From contig PHAG01000012.1 in assembly GCA_002841625.1 (NCBI GenBank), positions 1 through 64,000 on the forward strand: a stretch of 64,000 nt of DNA, given 5' to 3'. Source of the DNA: Firmicutes bacterium HGW-Firmicutes-1 (lineage in GTDB: Bacteria > Bacillota > Clostridia > Lachnospirales > Vallitaleaceae). The notes beneath the pieces were generated by a model, which did not search any database, was not told where the DNA came from, and saw only the letters and a program-made list of their open reading frames with translations. Numbering within the stretch: position 1 is the stretch's first letter; each line of letters opens with the position of its first letter. Made by a program: the position numbers and the translations under genes. Positions 26,860 to 34,873 of this stretch are shown one piece after another.

Positions 26860-28029
26860 ATGATAAAAGAAAGACTAGAGTTTATTCCTTTAACAAAGCT
26901 TGAATATTTAGATGATTTGGTATATCAAAATAACGATTATTTTAATTATGATATTGAAGTAATACAAAAACTGCAGTTTGGCTTTATTAAGCAGGCATAC
27001 ACACATCATTATAAAGTCAATAAAGATTTTAGAAATTATTCAAATAGGAGGGGTGTTAAACCAGACGACATAAAAAAACATGAGGATTTAATTAAAATAC
27101 CATTAATACCAAGCAGTATTTTTAAACTTAAAATAGTTAAAAGCTGCAATGAAAATGAAATTATAAAGGTTTGTACAAGCTCTGGAACAAAAGGATCCAT
27201 TAGTAAGGTTTATAGGGATGAGGTCACGTTAAATAGATTTTTAGGTGCAATGCAGACTGTCATTGATAATACTTTAGGCTTGGATGATGTCTTTTGTATT
27301 AATTTAGGCCCTTCAACAGAAGAAGCTGGTGATTTGTGGTTTTCCTATGTATTAAGTTTAATGGATATGGTATTTCCGATGGAGAATTTCATAGTTGACG
27401 GTAATTTTTATCCTCAAAAGGTTGTGGATCAAGTATGTGATGTCGTAGACAGATTTGAAAATATTGTCATCATAGGAGCTCCTATTATGTTTATTGAATT
27501 AATGAAGCATATGGAAGATCATGATATTAAAATCGATAAGTGTAAGTCAATTATGTTTATTACTGCTGGAGGTTGGAAACGTGCCTCGGGGCAAGCGATT
27601 TCTAAGAAAGAATTTTGTGAGCAATTAAAAAAATATTTTATTGGTATGAGTGAAGAGAATTCTAGAGACATATTTAATATGGTTGAGCTAAATACAATTT
27701 TTTGTGAATGTAATAAAAAGATTAAGCATTCTCCGCCATGGGTAAAAATATATATTATCGATCCTTTTACGTTAGAGCTTGTAAAGGATGGAGAAGTTGG
27801 TTTGATAGCTTATTTAGATCCGACAGCAGTAAGTTTTCCTTGTTTTATATTGACAGATGATGTTGGTAAGATTTCATTAAATGGACAATGTGAATGTGGT
27901 CGAACTGGACAAGGTCTTGAAATTATAAGGAGAGTAGAAAGTAAAGAATCCAGGGGTTGTGCTTTGAAAATTGATAAAAGATATTCCACTGAATATTATA
28001 AAGGAGGAGCTAATGGTACGAAGTTTTAA
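26860..28029 (+). CDS. luxE: LuxE-like acyl-protein synthetase
   Basis: 389 residues, close in length to Vibrio LuxE (~375). LuxE activates a fatty acid as acyl-AMP and holds it on a Cys before LuxC reduces it to aldehyde. Matching blocks are IPLIPSSIFKLKIVKS, CTSSGTKGSISKVYRD (ATP-binding), MFITAGGWKR, FNMVELNTIFCEC, and a C-terminal ESRGCALK whose Cys367 fits the acyl-accepting Cys364 of V. harveyi LuxE (LRGCSD). The start follows AAGGGAG. It overlaps luxD by 17 bases. No luciferase genes are in the window. Confidence 0.9.
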   Translation: MIKERLEFIPLTKLEYLDDLVYQNNDYFNYDIEVIQKLQFGFIKQAYTHHYKVNKDFRNYSNRRGVKPDDIKKHEDLIKIPLIPSSIFKLKIVKSCNENEIIKVCTSSGTKGSISKVYRDEVTLNRFLGAMQTVIDNTLGLDDVFCINLGPSTEEAGDLWFSYVLSLMDMVFPMENFIVDGNFYPQKVVDQVCDVVDRFENIVIIGAPIMFIELMKHMEDHDIKIDKCKSIMFITAGGWKRASGQAISKKEFCEQLKKYFIGMSEENSRDIFNMVELNTIFCECNKKIKHSPPWVKIYIIDPFTLELVKDGEVGLIAYLDPTAVSFPCFILTDDVGKISLNGQCECGRTGQGLEIIRRVESKESRGCALKIDKRYSTEYYKGGANGTKF

Positions 28030-28927
28030 TGAAAGAATTATTAATATAAAAACGAAAAATGGTGACGTCATACATAGCGTTTATAATTATTTCAAAGAGA
28101 ATACACCACTTATTATAATACCACCTCAATTTGAAAAAACTATCAGAACAAATTTAACCTTAATGATTTATTTAATAAATAACGGATTTAATGTACTGAG
28201 ATATGATAATAGATACCATAATGGAAACAGTACAGGAGATATAGAGGACTATAATTTGAAAACAGCATTAGAAGATCTAGAAATAGTTATTCAATATGTT
28301 AAATCTGATTCTAGTATTTATAATAATAATGGTATAGGACTTTTAGGTGTGAGTATAACAAGCCGTATCATATACAGATATCTGAGTGATAGTGTTAAGG
28401 ATATTGATGTTTTTTTAACATTAGTTGGTGTTGTAAATATGCAGTATACGCTGAATTCAATAATCGGCTTTGATATTGTTGATGAGGTGATTAAAGAGCC
28501 GAAAAAAATATGGGGAACTAGAAAAGTTATAAAGTATCCCGTCAATTGGGATAATTTCATAAAAATTCTAATTAACGAAAATATGCACAATTTGGAAACC
28601 GCTAATGAAGATATTCAAAAGATTAAAACACCGATTTATATTATTGCATCTGAAGATGATAAATGGGTTGATATTGAAGAATACGAAAAAGCATTTATTA
28701 CAAATAAAGAAATACTTAAAGGCGTTTACAAGCTTCCAGGTGCAGGACATGAATTATATAAAAATCCTGAGGCTGCAAAATTTGCGGCAGAACAGATTGT
28801 AAAAGTGTTTCAAGAATTTTGGGGCATTGAATCTGAACAACATATTATAAAACCAACAATAACAGACATTATAGCACACAATAAAAAGGAACGTGTTAGG
28901 GAGAAACAATATGAAAACGTAGGTTGA
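28013..28927 (+). CDS. luxD: LuxD-like acyl transferase/thioesterase (alpha/beta hydrolase)
   Basis: 304 residues, the length of Vibrio LuxD. LuxD takes an acyl group from acyl-ACP and releases fatty acid for LuxE. The region VLRYDNRYHNGNSTGDI and then GVVNMQYTLNSIIGFD are specific to LuxD (V. harveyi: GVVNLRYSLERALGFD). The nucleophile Ser114 in GVSITSR falls at the same residue number as in V. harveyi, and GAGHE gives the His. ATG 28013 is chosen because AAAGGAGGAG precedes it; it overlaps luxE, so the pair is coupled. Confidence 0.9.
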   Translation: MVRSFNERIINIKTKNGDVIHSVYNYFKENTPLIIIPPQFEKTIRTNLTLMIYLINNGFNVLRYDNRYHNGNSTGDIEDYNLKTALEDLEIVIQYVKSDSSIYNNNGIGLLGVSITSRIIYRYLSDSVKDIDVFLTLVGVVNMQYTLNSIIGFDIVDEVIKEPKKIWGTRKVIKYPVNWDNFIKILINENMHNLETANEDIQKIKTPIYIIASEDDKWVDIEEYEKAFITNKEILKGVYKLPGAGHELYKNPEAAKFAAEQIVKVFQEFWGIESEQHIIKPTITDIIAHNKKERVREKQYENVG

Positions 28928-28966
28928 TAAAGTCAACTTTTACAATTTATGAGGAGGAAATTAAAG

Positions 28967-30025
28967 ATGGTTATTGCATTAAAAGAAGAAACAAATCTGA
29001 TTACACCCAAAAAGAGTTGGAATGATCTAAAATTTCATTATTTATCAGTCATTGAAGATCCCTGGTATAAATCTGTAATGGATTTGCAGCATTTAATATC
29101 TTACTATACCTATATGTTTTATGAACAAAGAAATTTGAAAACTTTACATTTACCAATTACAACAAGCTCAATATCTAGTCCTATGGGATTAGGTAGCGAT
29201 TCAACGCCTGTAAAAGTAAATATATGTGATGTTGATACATATCTTGCAGATTCTATGCAATTTATGCTTGAGTATGGATGTAGAATTTATGAAGAAGGCT
29301 GCTTTTATATCATGCCTTCTTTTAGAGGAGAAGTAGCAGACGAAAGACATTTATGCCAGTTCTATCATAGTGAAGCAGAAATAATAGGTGGCCTTGATGA
29401 TGTAATAGCTTTAATAGAGGATTACGTTAAGTATTTATGTGAGAAACTTATAGAAAGCTATGAAGAAAAGTTATTAAAAGTAGCTGGAACTGTAGAGCAT
29501 ATAAGAGAAATATTAGCGGTAGTTGATGGATTTCCACGCATTACCTTACAAGAAGCAATAAAATTACTTGACAAAAAATATTCTAACTCTCTAAAACCGC
29601 TATATATCAAACACCCTGAAGGATTTACTATATTAACGAACTATGGTGAGAAAAAACTGATAGAGTTATTTGGAGGGATTGTATGGGTTACTCACTTTGA
29701 GCATTTGTCATTACCTTTCTACCAAGCATTCTCGGATAAAGAACAAAAATATGCATTAAATGCAGATTTATTATTTGGTATAGGAGAAGTCATTGGGGCA
29801 GGAGAAAGACATAAAGATTACGAAAAAGTGAAAAAAGCATTAAAAATTCACCAAGTAGAGGAACAGGAATATGAATGGTATTGTAATATGAAAAAGAAGT
29901 ATCCTATGCAAACTGCTGGTTTTGGGATGGGTGTTGAAAGATTTATATTATGGATATTACAACATGATGATATAAGAGATTGCCAAGTCCTTCCAAGATT
30001 TAATGGTATTAATTGTTTGCCATAA
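28967..30025 (+). CDS. AsnRS-related class II synthetase core without anticodon-binding domain
   Basis: 352 residues, beginning directly in a class II aminoacyl-tRNA synthetase catalytic core of the Asn/Asp type. TSSISSPMGLGSDSTPV precedes a flipping-loop-like region, motif 2 is PSFRGEVADERHLCQFYHSE (conserved FRxE), and motif 3 is GFGMGVERFILWILQHDDIRD with the conserved ER. The ~110-residue OB-fold that binds the anticodon in true AsnRS/AspRS is missing. Archaeal AS-AR, an asparagine synthetase derived from AsnRS, has the same architecture. So it probably activates Asp/Asn or a related acid without tRNA, perhaps to form an amide. ATG 28967 follows GAGGAGG. Confidence 0.8.
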   Translation: MVIALKEETNLITPKKSWNDLKFHYLSVIEDPWYKSVMDLQHLISYYTYMFYEQRNLKTLHLPITTSSISSPMGLGSDSTPVKVNICDVDTYLADSMQFMLEYGCRIYEEGCFYIMPSFRGEVADERHLCQFYHSEAEIIGGLDDVIALIEDYVKYLCEKLIESYEEKLLKVAGTVEHIREILAVVDGFPRITLQEAIKLLDKKYSNSLKPLYIKHPEGFTILTNYGEKKLIELFGGIVWVTHFEHLSLPFYQAFSDKEQKYALNADLLFGIGEVIGAGERHKDYEKVKKALKIHQVEEQEYEWYCNMKKKYPMQTAGFGMGVERFILWILQHDDIRDCQVLPRFNGINCLP

Positions 30026-30056
30026 ATTAGAAATAGTCATAATTTATATAATCTTA

Positions 30057-30117
30057 ATTGGTGAATAGTAGCATAAAAATGATTATGAAACAGGAAAATC
30101 ACTTACTATTCACCAAT
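30057..30117. repeat. Perfect 14-bp inverted repeat upstream of the tRNA
   Basis: ATTGGTGAATAGTA (30057-30070) is inverted at TACTATTCACCAAT (30104-30117), with a 33-base loop. It lies between the synthetase stop and the tRNA 5' end, with no T-run on the plus strand. It could be a processing or stability hairpin, or a regulator site. Confidence 0.7.
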
Positions 30118-30136
30118 GAAAAGATATTGTTTGTTT

Positions 30137-30208
30137 TGCGGTGTAGCTCAATTGAAGAGCACTTGGTTCATTCCCAGGAAGATATTGGTTCAAATCCAGT
30201 CACCGTAA
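30137..30208 (+). tRNA. Divergent tRNA with CAU (Met) anticodon
   Basis: 72 nt folding as a cloverleaf. Acceptor TGCGGTG/CACCGTA pairs 7 of 7 with one G-U; D stem GCTC/GAGC; anticodon stem CTTGG/CCAGG with loop TTCATTC (anticodon CAU); five-base variable region; T stem ATTGG/CCAGT with canonical loop TTCAAAT; discriminator A. It resembles elongator tRNA-Met. Departures: the D loop (AATTGAA) lacks the G18-G19 pair, position 37 is T instead of a purine, the first pair is T-A, and no CCA is encoded. It is embedded in a locus with two MetRS paralogues. Confidence 0.75.
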
Positions 30209-30251
30209 CTCGTACGGTATAATATTAACGGTAAACAAGGTGGGTATTTAT

Positions 30252-32438
30252 ATGAAAAACATAAATTGTGTTGATATTATAGAGATAGATTCTGAAGTAT
30301 TATTACCATTTGCTTATTATTTAGCAGGGATGTATAAAAATCTAACATTTAATTCAGCGGTACCTTCCTTAAATACACAGCATACAAAATTGATAAAAGA
30401 AAGCCTGGATTTTTTAGGAATAGAGTATCAAACGGTAATGTTACAAGACAAAATAGAGCCAGTTGAATGGGATAAATTGTGTAATAAAATGTGTGATTCT
30501 ATACTCCATAATTTGATTGAAGTATATAAAGAACTTTATCCAAATCAGTTATTAGACTTAGAGGTAACTAAAGTAAAACATGAGGATTTAAAGGATCAAC
30601 CTATAATTGTGGGAATTACCGAGCAGGGTTTAGAACAAGCACTAAAAGGGGGTATTTTATTAGGAAGAACTGTAGTATATATTAATAAATTAAATGCCAT
30701 AGCGGACTTTTTTGAAATATCAAAAATGGCTTCCTCAACTATATTATGTTTTGATGAAGAATTTGAAGTTCAGCAAATGAAGTTCATCTTGGATCAGAAG
30801 ACAAAAGCAAAAAATTTAGTCCCTATAGGCTTTATGTATCCTTTTGGTCAATTGAATAGAGAAAATGTAATAACTAAAGCATTTATTTTTAATACCTATA
30901 GAAAAAAAGCAAAACTATTTAACTTTTACTATCCCTTAGAAAAGCAAAATGCATCCTTTAAGTCTGAAAAGTTTAATTTTTTTATTGGTAACACTCAGGA
31001 AGAAATAAAGGATTATATATTAAAGGAAGCCGAGTTTACGTTTGCAACACCACATTCAAACGGTGTAGATATGTCTATTGGTAACGTTGTATTGTGTGCT
31101 AAGAAAGACTATATAAAGGAGGAAGAAGATGAAATAAACAGGGTGATGCCATGCTTTTATTCTGATAGTTGTAATAGACTATCTCAAAATCGTTATTATA
31201 TAGGTGCAAGTGAGATAAAAAGTAAAATACTTTTTTTATATACCTGTTGGGGGATTGTTTTGAAAAATGGTATATATGATGTGCGAACAACACTTGCTTA
31301 TCAATTTGCTAAGTCAGTCTATTCACCCATTCTTATAACAACGTATGCTATGTCCTTACTTGACAGATATGCAGGACCTTATATTGTGGATTTGTATTGT
31401 ATGGGGAAAAAAATAGGAGAAGCGATTGAATCATACAATAATAAGCATTATGAAAAATATATGGATTTGAATAACGTAGTTGTTTTATTTGGAGATCCAG
31501 AATTTAAACTTGAGATAAGCTCTGTAATTAATTTCAATGCGATTTTAACTGAAACGAAAAAATTAAGTGACTTTTTTCGCGAAGAAAACACAGGAAAACT
31601 TTGTTTTCATTTATTTGATAAAAATTTCTTTAATAACTTGGATTTTACAGATTATGTATTAAATGGGACTGCTTCATTGGGAATGAAGTATATACAGGAA
31701 GATATTGATGTGTTGAGAGAAAAAGTGAGAAATCTAAGAATGAATGCATCGCTGTTAAATAACCGTATGATGCAATCTAAACAATTTGTATACGATTATG
31801 ATAAAAGTATTAAACAATTGAGTGTAGCCTATAAAGGTTTTCAAGTAGCATGGTATGAATTTTATAAAACCATGGTTAATAATTTGGGTGGATATATTAG
31901 ATTTCAAGTGGATAGATATTTTTCGATGCCTGAGGAAGACAAAGAAGGTTTGCATAGGGAATGTCCATATTGTAAAACTTGTGTAAAAATAGAGAAAAAA
32001 GAACTGCAACCACACGGTTTGAAACGAAGACTAATAGAGTGTTTTAATTGTGCAACTATATTCGATGGGCTCGATTCGTTTTTATGGGGTGAAATAAAAT
32101 GTGAGGAGGAATGGCGGCAAGGCAGTATGGTTAAAGTTTCTGTAGAGGCTTATACAAAAATGAGTGGTGAATATTGTTATTTAATAGGGCTTATCGTTGA
32201 ACCGTTTGATAAAAAGAAAGGATTAAATATGCCTGCAACTTTTAAAAAGGGAAAGATTGACTTGGGAAAAATGGACTTAAATATATGCTTAGATGAGCTT
32301 TACATATACGATTATATAGATTTAGGTTGTTATCATTTAAATTGTATTATACTAGTAAATGAAAAAATTGTTTTTTTGAGACGACCTATATATATTACAA
32401 GGGGGAATAAAGAAGATGATGAAAAGTCAATATTGTAG
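30252..32438 (+). CDS. Large protein with clan-CD-like (caspase fold) peptidase signatures and a zinc ribbon
   Basis: 728 residues, no family recognised with certainty. The middle part shows the clan CD pattern of C25/CHAT-type Cys peptidases: His268 in ATPHSNGVD, then a hydrophobic strand ending in Cys332 (KILFLYTCWG), then YQFAKSVYSPILITTYA and VVLFGDPEFKL, which resembles the end of C25 domains. Residues ~570-610 form a zinc ribbon (CPYC and CFNC pairs). A coiled segment lies between. If the reading is right, it could cut the leader from a peptide precursor. ATG 30252 follows AAGGTGGG; its end overlaps the YcaO gene by 23 bases. Confidence 0.5.
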   Translation: MKNINCVDIIEIDSEVLLPFAYYLAGMYKNLTFNSAVPSLNTQHTKLIKESLDFLGIEYQTVMLQDKIEPVEWDKLCNKMCDSILHNLIEVYKELYPNQLLDLEVTKVKHEDLKDQPIIVGITEQGLEQALKGGILLGRTVVYINKLNAIADFFEISKMASSTILCFDEEFEVQQMKFILDQKTKAKNLVPIGFMYPFGQLNRENVITKAFIFNTYRKKAKLFNFYYPLEKQNASFKSEKFNFFIGNTQEEIKDYILKEAEFTFATPHSNGVDMSIGNVVLCAKKDYIKEEEDEINRVMPCFYSDSCNRLSQNRYYIGASEIKSKILFLYTCWGIVLKNGIYDVRTTLAYQFAKSVYSPILITTYAMSLLDRYAGPYIVDLYCMGKKIGEAIESYNNKHYEKYMDLNNVVVLFGDPEFKLEISSVINFNAILTETKKLSDFFREENTGKLCFHLFDKNFFNNLDFTDYVLNGTASLGMKYIQEDIDVLREKVRNLRMNASLLNNRMMQSKQFVYDYDKSIKQLSVAYKGFQVAWYEFYKTMVNNLGGYIRFQVDRYFSMPEEDKEGLHRECPYCKTCVKIEKKELQPHGLKRRLIECFNCATIFDGLDSFLWGEIKCEEEWRQGSMVKVSVEAYTKMSGEYCYLIGLIVEPFDKKKGLNMPATFKKGKIDLGKMDLNICLDELYIYDYIDLGCYHLNCIILVNEKIVFLRRPIYITRGNKEDDEKSIL

Positions 32439-34677
32439 CTTAGCTAAAATAATATATGAAGCAGAAATGGGTAAAGTCTGTGTTATAGAAAAAATGGGTC
32501 ATACAAAGAATGAAGTTTATAAAGTTATAGGTGAGGATAATGAAAAATACTTGATTAAGTTATTTCTCAATGAAGGAGATTTAGATATAAAAAACTGTGA
32601 GCTTATTATGTATGAGGTGTTAGGAAGCGTAGGGTATTTGAAGAAATGCTTTAAAAAGGATTTTAACTCAAAGACATATAATATAAGTTATGTTATAACA
32701 GAATACTTGGAGGGAAGAACTCTATTAGAGGTTATTGAAAAGGAGCATTACTCAGAGGAACAATTAAAGAAATATGTTAAACAAATTTATGAATATATTC
32801 AATTTTGTAGGGATATAGAGACAAAAGGCGTTGGTAATATAAATGAGAAGTTGATTGGTGAAGATAATAATTGGTTTAACTTCATGATTAAGTTCCTAGA
32901 TAACTGTTATGAAAGAACAAAAGGATTAAAACCCTGTGATAATGCCACAACTCTTATAGATATAAATTGTTTCTTGAGAAAATATTTAATTCAAAACAAG
33001 GTGTATTTTGAAAATATTATTCCTTCATTGATACCGATTGATTTAAATTTATCTAATTTTTTAATTAAGGATAATGATGAAGTAGTCGTTTTAGATGTAG
33101 ATGCTTTTTGGTCAGGAGATTGCTTTTTGGCAATGGGAGAGTTTATTGGACATATTTATGGAACTCATATTTTTAACTATTTTATTGAGTTATGGTCTGA
33201 TGTATACAAGAAAAACGCAAGATATCTGCATTTTTATGCGCTTTTGAGCAATTATTCTGTGTTGACCTTCTTGTCTAATAATGACATACATAATTTGCAT
33301 AATTATAAGCCATGGGGGAATAAATGTACCTTTTTTGATTTGATTCATTCTCATAGGTACATAGTTGATAATGAAGCTATAAATATCTTGAATATACTAA
33401 AAAACAATCCTTATTTAAATAATGATTGGGGAAAGAAAGTTGAAATGGCTTGTGATAGAGAGGTAGAAATAAAGGAAACTTTATCAAACATAGAACGAAT
33501 ATCAAGTAAAGCTGGGATTACAAGAGTTCCAGAAATAACAGGATTGGATTCTACGGGCATTTTCGCATACCAGTGCATTCGACCAGATGCTGAAAAAAAC
33601 GATGGAACCTTTACTGTATTTTCAGGAAAAGGGACTAGCGAAGAGCAGTGTAAGGTATCTGCTATCGTTGAAGGAATTGAACGATTTTGTGCAGAGAAAA
33701 GAAACTATCACAATGAAATTAAAGTAGCAACTTACGAAGAGATGATAAAAGAGCATAAGGTGATTCATCCTAAAGAGTTTAATTGTCCTAATTCTGTTAA
33801 TTTTTCTGAACAGGAAGTTTTAGAGTGGATACCAGCCCAGGATATTATTTCTGGTAAATGTTATTATATAACTGCAAATGTTGGATTTTATCCATATACA
33901 CCTAATTATGGAAGAATGCTATTTAGATATTTTACAACAGGCTTAGCCGGAGGAAATACTTATAGTGAAGCAATATCCCATGGTATTGCAGAAGCAATAG
34001 AAAGGGATGCGGCTGCCTTGAATTTGTTATTAAGAAATTATCCAGTTCTTATTAAGGATACTGTTACCAGCAAAAATGCGAGGGTAATTATTGAAAAAAT
34101 ACAGAACTCAAAATCGAGTTTAAATCTGATTATAAGATATATTACAACAATAGACATTAATGTCCCTGTTTTTTCAGTCATAATTGAAGATAAAGATATA
34201 GAAGATCCTTTGTTTATTAGTGGAGGCTATGGTGCACATCCCAATAAAGAAATTGCGTTAATAAATGCTTTAAACGAAGCAGCACTTTCAAGAGTAAGTA
34301 CAATCAGCGGTTCAAGAGAGGATCTTGAAAAGTTTAGAAAGGCTAAAGAAAATAAAGATTATGCTACCTTTAAACAAAAATATAATTATTGGTTCTCTAC
34401 TCAAGAACAAATTTCTTACGATGAAATTGAAGATTATAAATCTATTTTTTTAATGGAAGACATTGGATATATGTGTGATTGCTTAAAAAATGCGGGGTTG
34501 GAGAAAGTATTAATGGTAGATTTGTCGAACCCAGATATTCGTTTCCCTGTCGTTAAAATGCTTATCCCGGGAATTGAAAGATACTCATATGAAAGAGTTT
34601 GTATTGGTACTAGAGCAAAAATGTATTATAACTTAGTACATAATAAAAATACAAATAATAGTATTGTAAAGGCTTAA
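32416..34677 (+). CDS. ycaO: Aminoglycoside-phosphotransferase-like domain fused to YcaO
   Basis: 753 residues. Residues ~1-300 look like an APH/choline-kinase fold: a Lys strand (KYLIKLFL), then IPIDLNLSNFLIKDNDEVVVLDVDAF as catalytic and metal loops (the usual HGD is IDL here, so activity is doubtful). Residues ~355-753 are YcaO: GITRVPEITGLDSTGI, SGKGTSEEQCKVSAIVEGIERF and SEAISHGIAEAIERDAA supply the ATP-binding acidic residues. The C-terminus lacks the Pro-rich PxPxP end of azoline-forming YcaO proteins, as expected for TfuA-dependent, thioamide-forming ones. YcaO phosphorylates a backbone amide for attack by sulfide. A kinase-YcaO fusion is unusual. Confidence 0.85.
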   Translation: MMKSQYCSLAKIIYEAEMGKVCVIEKMGHTKNEVYKVIGEDNEKYLIKLFLNEGDLDIKNCELIMYEVLGSVGYLKKCFKKDFNSKTYNISYVITEYLEGRTLLEVIEKEHYSEEQLKKYVKQIYEYIQFCRDIETKGVGNINEKLIGEDNNWFNFMIKFLDNCYERTKGLKPCDNATTLIDINCFLRKYLIQNKVYFENIIPSLIPIDLNLSNFLIKDNDEVVVLDVDAFWSGDCFLAMGEFIGHIYGTHIFNYFIELWSDVYKKNARYLHFYALLSNYSVLTFLSNNDIHNLHNYKPWGNKCTFFDLIHSHRYIVDNEAINILNILKNNPYLNNDWGKKVEMACDREVEIKETLSNIERISSKAGITRVPEITGLDSTGIFAYQCIRPDAEKNDGTFTVFSGKGTSEEQCKVSAIVEGIERFCAEKRNYHNEIKVATYEEMIKEHKVIHPKEFNCPNSVNFSEQEVLEWIPAQDIISGKCYYITANVGFYPYTPNYGRMLFRYFTTGLAGGNTYSEAISHGIAEAIERDAAALNLLLRNYPVLIKDTVTSKNARVIIEKIQNSKSSLNLIIRYITTIDINVPVFSVIIEDKDIEDPLFISGGYGAHPNKEIALINALNEAALSRVSTISGSREDLEKFRKAKENKDYATFKQKYNYWFSTQEQISYDEIEDYKSIFLMEDIGYMCDCLKNAGLEKVLMVDLSNPDIRFPVVKMLIPGIERYSYERVCIGTRAKMYYNLVHNKNTNNSIVKA

Positions 34678-34708
34678 AACAAATGATGTGAAAGGGGGTG
34701 TTGACAAG

Positions 34709-34846
34709 GTGAGTATTGAGAATAAAGAGGATAAATCAACAAAAGAAGATAATAAGGAGAATATTGAATACTTTGAACTTAATGAGGGATTAGACGAAAT
34801 TTTTGACGAATTTGAAGTAGGGCCAGAAACCGCATTGATGTGGTGA
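34709..34846 (+). CDS. Candidate precursor peptide (45 aa)
   Basis: A GTG-started 45-residue frame, eight bases after AAAGGGGGTG, directly downstream of the YcaO gene and 27 bases before the methyltransferase. It is highly acidic. Residues 1-18 are a Lys/Glu/Asp/Asn-rich start, then IEYFELNEGLDEIFDEFE looks like a helical leader recognised by a modification enzyme, and the short C-terminus is VGPETALMW. There is no Cys or signal peptide. Position, size and composition fit a ribosomal peptide precursor with a core in the last ~9 residues. No homologue was recognised, so its function is inferred from context. Confidence 0.65.
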   Translation: MSIENKEDKSTKEDNKENIEYFELNEGLDEIFDEFEVGPETALMW

Positions 34847-34873
34847 AAATAATTATCTTAAGGAGAATTAATT

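Noticed and set aside
30137-30208. Initiator tRNA-fMet
   Set aside because: Three G-C pairs at the end of the anticodon stem and a 1:72 mismatch are initiator marks. Here the stem is CTTGG/CCAGG and 1:72 is a T-A pair, so it is elongator-like.
32416-34677. Azoline (thiazole/oxazole) forming YcaO
   Set aside because: No PxPxP C-terminus, no E1-like partner fused to it, no flavin dehydrogenase, and the candidate core has no Cys. TfuA presence points to thioamide chemistry.
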